Origin: Tribonema minus
Lineage: Eukaryota > Sar > Xanthophyceae > Tribonematales > Tribonemataceae
Assembly (NCBI GenBank): GCA_017506865.1
Contig: JAFCMP010000020.1
Location: forward strand, 124,001-188,000
Length of the DNA: 64,000 bases
Reading direction: 5' to 3'
The position numbers and the translations under genes are program-made. A model generated the notes under the pieces. It ran no database searches. It was not told where the DNA came from and saw only the letters and a list, made by a program, of their open reading frames with translations. Below, piece after piece: positions 56,792 through 64,000 of the stretch (the first letter of the stretch is position 1; each line of letters opens with the position of its first letter).

Positions 56792-59700
56792 ATGCAGCGG
56801 CGAGTCGGTGCTAGAGGCATGCAGGCAGGCAGGTCTAACGACAGCCCGCCAGGAGACGCAGGCCAGCAGTTCAGCGGTGAAGAGGAGGCTTATTGCGAGG
56901 CTGTGGGATGCAAGAGCCTTGCTTTCTACAGCATCAAGGGGGAGGGGGCGAGGTTTTGCGGGCGGCATAAGACGCAGGGAATGGTCGACTGCAGGGTCCC
57001 GCTCTGTGAGATAGCAGAATGCAGTCGTAGAGCACTTTATGGCACCATCCCTGACCAGCCGAGATTTTGTAGCATCCACAAGGTGAGTTCGAACGGCCCC
57101 GCAGTGGCGTTGCCGCAGCCTGCAGCGCGCGCGGCGATACTGCGCCGCCACTGCCGCGTCTTATTCCATGCCCCCAACTTGCTGTTGATGGGTCGCCAAC
57201 ACACACACCCGTGGTCTATTGAGTTGGGGTATTAACGTGAACTTTGGTTTACTTTGCATCGAGGCCGGCAAAGCCACACGCTTTCTGCGACCAGCATCCG
57301 CGCCACTCGAGTGATGGCGGAGCAGCTCCCAGGCTGCGGTTAGGCTCCAAAACTCCGCTGACTAGGCGGCCTTTTGGCGAAGTATCTCATTGAGCTTGGT
57401 GGTGCGTGCCTGACAGCTCGCCTCTGTTGTCTTGCAATGCCCCGGCTCGCTCTTGCGGCATGCATCAGGGCGACAATGCTGTCGACGTAGTCAGCAAACG
57501 CTGCGAGAGGGCGAACTGCAAGCGGCCTCCCTGCTATGGCCTCCCCGGCGAGGAGCCTCGCCTGTGCAATGTGCATAAGAGCAGTAATATGGTGGATAGG
57601 ATCAATAGGCAGTGCGCTGCGCCGAGCTGCACTCGGAGGGCAGTGTATGGAGCCAGCGGGGAGCAAGCCGAGTGGTGTGCAACACACAAGGTGGGCCACA
57701 TCGCTTCTTGACGTCGCCAGCATGCCACGAACCGAAGCAGCAGCAGCAGTGGGAGCAGGTGTCAACTGAACTGTCATGTTTCGATGCATCTGAGTACTCT
57801 GCCTCTGCAGCTTCTTCTACGTGAGACTCGCCAAGCCGCTGCATTGCTCAGCTTCTCTGACAACATGTCCTGCAGAAATCGCAACGCTCACTCACTCAAC
57901 CTGCACATCTGCCTCAGCCTCTCTGACAGCGCGCGGCCGGCTGGCGGAACACGCACTCAACGCGCCCGCGCTGCGCCGCTGGTGCTACTTGCGCAGGTCC
58001 CCGGCACTGTTGACACGAGCTATCGGCGCTGCGAGGCACTTGGCTGCACCAAGTGGCCGCTGTACGCGTACGAGGGGGAGAAAGCGCGCTTCTGCTCCGC
58101 CCACAGGGAGCCGGGCATGAACGACGTGAGTGCCGGCGCGCACGCCGCGGTCGCCTCGCGGACCGCGCCCGCTGAGGCATGCCGCAGCTGTGTGACGCAG
58201 CTAGTTGAAGTTGGCACTCCACAGAGTGTTGGCCAACAGTGGTGGCGCCAGCGCTTAGCGCAGCAGCCCCGCGGCACGAGCCGTGGGGGCCCCTGCAGAT
58301 GCTGCGCACTCGGCAGCTGCCTACCCAGCAAAGTTTCGAGATGGGCAGAGGCGCCAAGTGGGCCTCGCACGATGTGGTTGAACTTGAAGTTGGAGTCTCA
58401 CGGCACACCACTTGTGAGCCCACGCGTGTGCTTGCCATCTGGTTGCTCGCGGCGGCGGCGGTGCGACTTCGCAAAGGCGCACGCAGGCCGGACCCTGGCA
58501 CGTCATTTTGCAAAACGCCACCTCGCCTGTTTCGCGCACCTCTACAGGCCCAATCCCCATGTACCTGCCTGTACGGCATCTCTGCCCCCTCTTGCCCGCG
58601 GCTGCCAAGGCCACATGCCACCAGCCATGGCTTGCAAAGCGCGCTTGCTTCCTGCACCACATTCCCATTCTCACGGCGCGCTGCATGTCAATGCGTCGTC
58701 ATACGTGGTGCGTGCAGGTCCGAAGCCGCAGGTGCCAACATGCTGGGTGCCTGCACCAGCCCAGCTACGGGATGGAGGGCTTCCGCGCGCAGTTCTGCAG
58801 GCAAGGCGCTGACACTGTGCGCGCGAGTGCATGAATGAGGCATAGAGTCTGTCGGCGAGTCGCCGAGTCATGCACAGGGTCTTGCACGAGTCATACTTGA
58901 ACGAGGCCCGGAGTCGCGTGAACGAGTCGCCAGGCGCAAGTCACTCGCGTGTTGCACCCCCTCGTGCGTCTTCTCAGCGCCGCAGCTGCCATGCCTGTTT
59001 TCAGGGCGCGTGCTTCTCAGCGCCCTGGGTCATCGAGCCGCTTGTGCAATCAGAAGCCGTTGAGCAATGCTGCCGTGCTCGCCGACGCACTGCCACCTCT
59101 CGCCTGCCCGCTTGCGCAATCGCACCGCAGCGCGACCCGTTAGCAGCCATGCCTCGATTACATCCTTGGCGCCGATGTGTGGTGCACGATTCCGCCTGCC
59201 GTCGCGGCCCGAAACGCCGCTGGCTGCGCATGGTCACGATGATGTACGCCATCGCCGTGGTCAGCGTTCTGAAAACCCAGTTGCGGAAACCGTTGCTGAG
59301 CGTTGTGCCCGCTTCTGCTGACTCACCGCGCGCGACAGCGCTCACAAGGAGCCCGACATGGTCGACGTCGTCAGCAAGCGCTGCAAGCAGGCCGAGTGCC
59401 GCCGCCGGCCGCTCTACGGCTTTGAGGGCCAGAAGGCGCAGTTCTGCTCGTTGCATAAAGAAGAGGTGAGCATTCGGTCGTTGAGCAGGACACACTAGAT
59501 GTATGTACGCGCACTCCCCCTCCCCCCTCTCCCTCCCCTTCACCTCCCGCCCCCTGCTTGGCACTGCCCCCCCCCTTGCACCCTTTTGGCCCCCTTTCCT
59601 CCCCGCCCCCCCTCCTCCGCCCCCCCCTACACATGACTATATAGCTCAAGACCTCTGCACTTCAACGCCCCTCGCGTTGCCCTACCTCTGCCCCTCTCTG

Positions 59701-62700
59701 GTGCCCCTGTGTTGACTGCTCATTAAGGCGACATCGGAAAGCGTTGTTGCTATGCGTAGGTTGAGGATGAGGTTAGAGGTAGCCTTCCTTGCTATTCCAC
59801 CTTGTGCGCACACACTTTCCTTGCTCATGAATATCTACGGTGCCAATGGTGGCGGCCACGTCCTTTGTCAGTTGTTTCCGCTTGCGGTCTTGCTGCACGC
59901 TGCAGCGGACGCTGCGCATGGTTTGTGTCCCCTCAGGTCTAACGCCAACTCTATCCCTCACTAATGCAGCAGCAGCAGCAGCTGTTGCACGCAATGACTA
60001 CAGCAGCCCTGCCAGCACGTGTTCCAGTGCCTGCTGCTGGCGTAAATGTAGCTGTGCCATGTGACAGCACACTAGCTCTAGGGTTGGGACACCTAGCTTT
60101 AGGGTTGGGACACTAGGGTTAGGGCTAGCGCTAGGGGGGTTAGACCTAGGCTTAGGCACATGTTCCTGTACGTCACAGTGAAGGACGGCAGTTGCAGTAT
60201 GCACACAAAGTCAAGCTCTGACTGCTCACGACCGTGTGACAGCACATTCGCCCAGGAGAAGGGTGTCAAGGGTGAGGGTCTGGTCAGGGTTTAGAGCTGG
60301 GTTAGGGCTAGGGTTAGGGGTAGGGGTAGGATTAGGGCTAGGATCGGGGTTAGGGTTAGGGTCAGGGTAGGTCAGGCGCAACCGCATGACACCAGTAGTC
60401 AAGCAGCACACGACGCGCTCTGGGCGCTGACAGCCTCCATGTACCGATTCTGCTGCTACACCTGCGCACCGCACGCTGCGGTGCGGCGCGCGCAGGTGAC
60501 TCTCCTCCCCTGCGACCTCACCTGCACAGCTTAGCTCACGTACCTGTCACAGACCATGCTATGTTGCCACCTGACAACAAGCACTGCTGTCGCCTCTGAC
60601 TCCCCGCTGCCCCCCCCCCCCCTCCCCCCCCCCCCCCCCCCCGGGCCCTCCCCCCTACCCCAGGGTATGGTAGACGTCATGAACCGCCGCTGCAAGGTGC
60701 GCGGCTGCAAGAAGCGCCCCCTCGTGGGCATCCGCTTCTGCGCCGAGCACAGCAACAACGCAGACGCGGACGACGCCGCCGCCGCCGCCGCCGCCACCCA
60801 CCGTGCCGCCGCTGCTGCACAGCGCGCCGCCGCTGGCGAGCGGAAGCCCTCCTCGCGACACCGCCAAGACCCCGCAGCCGCCGCCGCCGCTGCCGCCGCC
60901 GCCGCCGCTGCCGCCATGGAGCGGCCGCCGCGCCCGCCCTCCGGCTCGCTGCTGCTGGGCGGCGGCGGCGGCGGCGGCGGCAGCGGCTACCCTGCGTACT
61001 CGGCGGCGGCGCTGGCGCCCGCGCCGTCGCGGCAGAGCATGGCGGCGGCGGACCTGTCGTACGTGTCGTCGGCGGCGCCGCCGATGCCGTACTACCTGTA
61101 CATGCAGCAGCAGCAGCAGCAGCCGCTGCCGCCGCAGCAGCACCACGCCGCATACCCGCCGATGCTGCGCACGTCGCCGCCGCACCACCAGCACGGTGCC
61201 ATGCAGTCGGCGCCGCCGTCCGCGGAGTCGTCTTCGGGGTCGTTCTACGGAGTGCCGTCGCCATCGGCGGCGGCGGCCGCCGCCGCGGCGGCGGCGGCCG
61301 CGCAGCAGCAGCAGCACCAGGGCTACCACCACATCCAGCAACAGCAGCAGCACCACCAGCGCCAGCAGCGCGTGGACATGTATCAGTACCAGCACCAGCA
61401 CCAGCAGCACCAGCAGCAGCAGATGCTGCCGCACGCTCAGCAGCAGCCGTGGCCACCCGCGTCGCCATCGCCGCCGCTTCACGGCGGCGGTGGCAGCGCT
61501 AGCGGCGGCGTGCACCCGCCCGCCCTTCAGGTGTGGCAGCCGCACAGCGGCTACAGCAGCGGCGGCAGCGGCACTTTCGCGCCGTCCGGTGGCGGCGGCG
61601 GCGGCGGCGCCGACTCGCCCGCCGCGTACACGCTGCTGCGGCACGACAGCGGCATCAAGCGCGACGCCGCTGCGACGCAGTCCGAGGGCTCAGAGGAGCT
61701 CTCGCCGAGCGGCGGCGCGCACAGGCGCAAGCGCAACTCGCTCTCGTTCCCGCTCGAGCCCGACGATGCTGCTGCCGCGGCGGCGGCTGGCGGCGGCGGC
61801 GGCCGCGGCGCCGCGCGGCGCGCGGCGGCGGCGGCGGCAGCGCAGCGCGCGTCTCCGCACTCTTTCGGAGTGGGCGACGCCGCCATGGGCGACTTCCAGC
61901 GCCACCAGCAGCAGCAGCAGCACCAACAGCAGCAGTACTACGGCAGCTACGACCGCATGGGTCGCACGTCCTTCGTGGGCAGCAACGCTGCCGCTGCGGC
62001 GGCCGCGGCTGCGCAGCCGTCCCTCCTAGACAGCTACGCCGGCGGCGGCAGCGCCGGCAGCGATGCTGCTGCCGCTGCCGCCGCCGCCGCTGCGGCCAGC
62101 CAGCAGCGCCCCATGGCAACGAGCCCGGCCACGGTGGGCATGCCGTCGGTGAGCGAGATGGTGGGGTTCAGGGGCTTCGGAGAGAACGACGGCGGCGGCG
62201 GCGATGCGCACTCCTCCGAGGACTGGCGCATGGTGCGCCGCTCGCTCCCCTCGTACCTGCCGCCGGCCGCAGAGGCAGCGGGCGGCGGCGGCGGCGGCGT
62301 GTACACCCAGCACCAGCCGCCGCGCTTCGAGTCGCAGCACTTTGAGCTGCAGCGCTTCGAGCCGCCGCAGCAGCAGCAGCACGCGCCGCAGCTGGCGATG
62401 GGCGACGCGCCCCCCTGGTACGGCGGCGGCGGCGCCGGCGGCGCGCACTACGCGCTGCCGTCGCCGCACCTCGGCGGCGGCGCGCAGCGCGCCCGCGGCG
62501 GCGGCGGCGGGCTGCCGCCGCGCGCGCCCGCCGCCGCCCTGGCGCGCCTCGACAGCGGCGGCGGCCTGAGCGACCTCAGCGCGCACAGCGCGCGCAGCGC
62601 CGCGTCGGAGCGCGACGACAGTGGCGCGGCGCTCGAGAAGCCGCCGCAGGGGTGGGGCTCGGCGTACTCGCTGCCCACGGACGCGCCGACGCCGCGCAGC

Positions 62701-63012
62701 CTCGGCTCCTCTGGCGGCGGCGGCGGCGGCGGCGGCGGCGACGGCGCGGAGCCCGTGCGCAGCTCCTCGTTCTTCGGCGGCGGCGGCATCGAGACCCGCG
62801 ACCCTCAGCAGCAGCAGCAGCAGCTCCACCAGCAGCAGCAGCTGCGCCACTGGCAGAGGGGGGGCGGCGAGGGGGGGTACGAGGGGGGGGGCGCGCCGGC
62901 GGGGGTGCAGCTGCCGGGATTCTCTCACGGCGGCGGCGGCGGCGGCAGCGGCGGCGGCGGTGGCGGCGGCGGCGGCGGCGGCGGCTACGACCCGCGAGGC
63001 GACGAGCAGTGA
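56792..63012 (+). CDS. EsV-1-7 cysteine-repeat protein with giant low-complexity tail
   Basis: Six exons: 56792-57082, 57469-57690, 57997-58125, 58718-58800, 59339-59465, 60664-63012; 1066 aa. Eight repeats of the form C-x4-C-x15-C-x2-H are visible: residues 35-59, 72-96, 109-133, 146-170, 183-207, 220-244, 257-281 and a shortened one at 294-313. Between them are linkers such as GMVDVVSKR. Repeat 6 is split by a GC-AG intron. This matches the EsV-1-7 family (named after an Ectocarpus virus gene; includes the brown algal developmental regulator IMMEDIATE UPRIGHT). The Cys/His pattern suggests metal binding; molecular function is unknown. Exon 6 adds about 750 residues rich in Gly, Gln, Ala, Ser and His, suggesting a disordered, possibly phase-separating or transcriptional domain. 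An in-frame ATG at 56819 is an alternative start. Confidence 0.88.
58801..58802 (+). other. GC donor of a GC-AG intron within an EsV-1-7 repeat
   Basis: Exon 4 ends TTCTGCAG and the intron begins GCAAGG. Joining to the acceptor at 59337-59338 gives FCSAHKEPDMVD, exactly restoring the repeat consensus (FCxxHK). Reading through instead gives FCRQGAD, without the histidine. The repeat consensus therefore supports the GC donor. Confidence 0.88.
60062..60375. repeat. TTAGGG-like degenerate arrays
   Basis: Two runs of GGGTTAGGG/CTAGGGTT-type units, about 60077-60140 and 60285-60373, in the last intron of the EsV-1-7 gene. Confidence 0.85.
60770..63010 (+). repeat. Coding trinucleotide-repeat region (Ala, Gln, Gly)
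   Basis: Exon 6 of the EsV-1-7 gene is built of GCC/GCG (Ala), CAG (Gln) and GGC (Gly) runs. Poly-Ala is near 60772-60915, Gln/His-rich sequence at 61105-61450, and Gly runs near 60958-60985, 62712-62745 and 62930-62985. All reading frames are open for long distances, so the many overlapping ORFs on both strands here are by-products. Confidence 0.88.
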
Positions 63013-64000
63013 CACAGCAACGCTCAGCGGCGTTTTTGCAGCATCCTGTATACTCCCCCCGACACACACACACATACACGCACAGTGGCGCGCGCGGCGC
63101 CCGCCTGGGTACACACCAGGCGCGCCGCGCGCCGCTGAGAGAGCGCTGCGCGCACGCAGCAGTACGCTAGCCTGGGGTACCGTTTGTCATAATCAAAATC
63201 GCCGTTACAGAGACAGGGGAGGCTTTGTGGTAGTAGTGGTGGTCACAGGGGCTTGGGGGGTAGCAACAGGGGAAAGGTGGGGTCGGGGGGGGGGGGGGGG
63301 GGGGGGGGGCGGACGGAGCGGGACGCATTTGGGGGGGGGGGGGGGGGGGTAGCGCACATTGTGCACGCTCATGGGAATTCGGCTCGGGGGGGACTCTCGT
63401 AGTAGGGGTTTATCAGTCCGCGATCACATTTCTTGAAGGATAGAACACGAAAACACACAACCACTCCGCCGGCGAGGGGAGGGGGGGGCCCGAGCAGCAT
63501 AAGGCAACGGCCCTTTGGCATCTCACTTGAAGTTGAAGTTGGCCCCGCGGGCCGCAAGTGGGAGGGAGGGCCCCCTTCCGTCTGTACATGTCCAGATTGC
63601 GTTGCACAAAACCAGGTTGTATGCCCCCGCGGCCCCCGTGGCCACTTCATGGTCGGGGGGGCGGGGGGGCCTCGTGAAGGGAGTCTGGAGGGGGAAACGC
63701 CATTCAGGCTACCCCGCGCGTATTCCTTTTCTCCCCCCCCCCCCTTTCCCTTCTGTAGGGGGGTGACGGGGCGGGGGGGAGGGAGGGGGCGCGCTCCACA
63801 ACATCCTTACAGTAGGTTTATGATACAGCCTGTTGATGCACACAGGGACCAGGGTTTGCGCGACGCCTGTGGCTCTTTGCTGTTGCGTGCTCTGCTCATG
63901 GTACTGTGCCAGGGGCGCGCTTGTTTAACATGTGCGCATGGGTGCCAGCTCAGTGTGCCAGCACACCGCGCCATTCCCTCTAGTTGTTAGTTCTTGCCCT
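63013..64000. other. 3' flank with G-tracts, no gene seen
   Basis: This follows the EsV-1-7 stop. A short CA run is at 63060-63078. G homopolymers lie at 63285-63309 and about 63330-63349. A TTGAAG-type run is at about 63525-63540. No recognisable coding sequence is present. Confidence 0.6.

Noticed and set aside
58750..58835. EsV-1-7 repeat 6 ending FCRQGAD by read-through
   Set aside because: It lacks the conserved histidine, while a GC-AG splice at 58801 restores FCSAHK and the phase of the next exon.
56792..63012. Recent viral insertion as the source of the EsV-1-7 gene
   Set aside because: It has five introns and the same composition and intron style as its neighbours, and no viral genes are adjacent. 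A cellular family member is the simpler reading.
60655..63114. Long minus-strand and alternate-frame ORFs over the last EsV-1-7 exon
   Set aside because: They are by-products of GCC/GGC/CAG trinucleotide runs, which stay open in all frames. Only the plus frame carries the Cys/His repeat and joins in phase with upstream exons.

Overview
The window is nuclear DNA from a eukaryote, most likely a photosynthetic stramenopile or a related alga. The evidence is: spliceosomal introns in every gene (GT-AG plus two GC-AG); GC-rich exons with Gly, Ala, Pro and Gln homopolymer runs; TTAGGG-type telomere-like arrays; and a gene for an EsV-1-7 cysteine-repeat protein, a family best known from brown algae and their viruses. 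Species cannot be told from the sequence. No rRNA, tRNA, CRISPR array or bacterial operon was seen.

I rebuilt seven complete genes by joining exons at splice sites whose intron phases agree throughout; every joined reading frame is a multiple of three. In order: a possible first exon of a leftward gene (589-703, -); a TRPC4AP/DUF3689 family protein (2078-11040, +, 8 exons, 1239 aa); a classical short-chain dehydrogenase/reductase (12271-14378, +, 5 exons, 262 aa); a SMYD-like SET-domain protein (15318-22587, -, 7 exons, 527 aa); an Eps15-like endocytic scaffold with two EH domains, a coiled coil and a DPF tail (24346/24431-41096, +, 12 exons, 751 aa); a secreted SOUL haem-binding protein (42962-46808, -, 4 exons, 269 aa); an EF-hand protein with an N-myristoylation signal (47124-54096, +, 7 exons, 387 aa); and an EsV-1-7 protein with eight repeats and a very long low-complexity tail (56792-63012, +, 6 exons, 1066 aa).

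The genes are functionally mixed (ubiquitin-ligase receptor-like, redox enzyme, methyltransferase-like, endocytosis, haem, calcium, regulatory zinc-type repeats), so this is ordinary chromosome rather than a gene cluster. Two gene pairs are divergent (SET/EH and SOUL/EF-hand, the latter only 315 bp apart). SDR/SET and EH/SOUL are convergent.

The most striking property is in the introns. At about twenty exon boundaries the intron carries one to nine decaying tandem copies of the neighbouring exon edge together with its splice site ('exon-edge echoes'). Copies of an exon's 3' edge lie downstream of it, and copies of a 5' edge lie upstream. The full-length exon, which I take as the used one, always implies the longest intron. 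The largest array holds ten copies of one acceptor (32440-33580). This looks like intron growth by tandem duplication across splice junctions, and it creates strings of competing splice sites.
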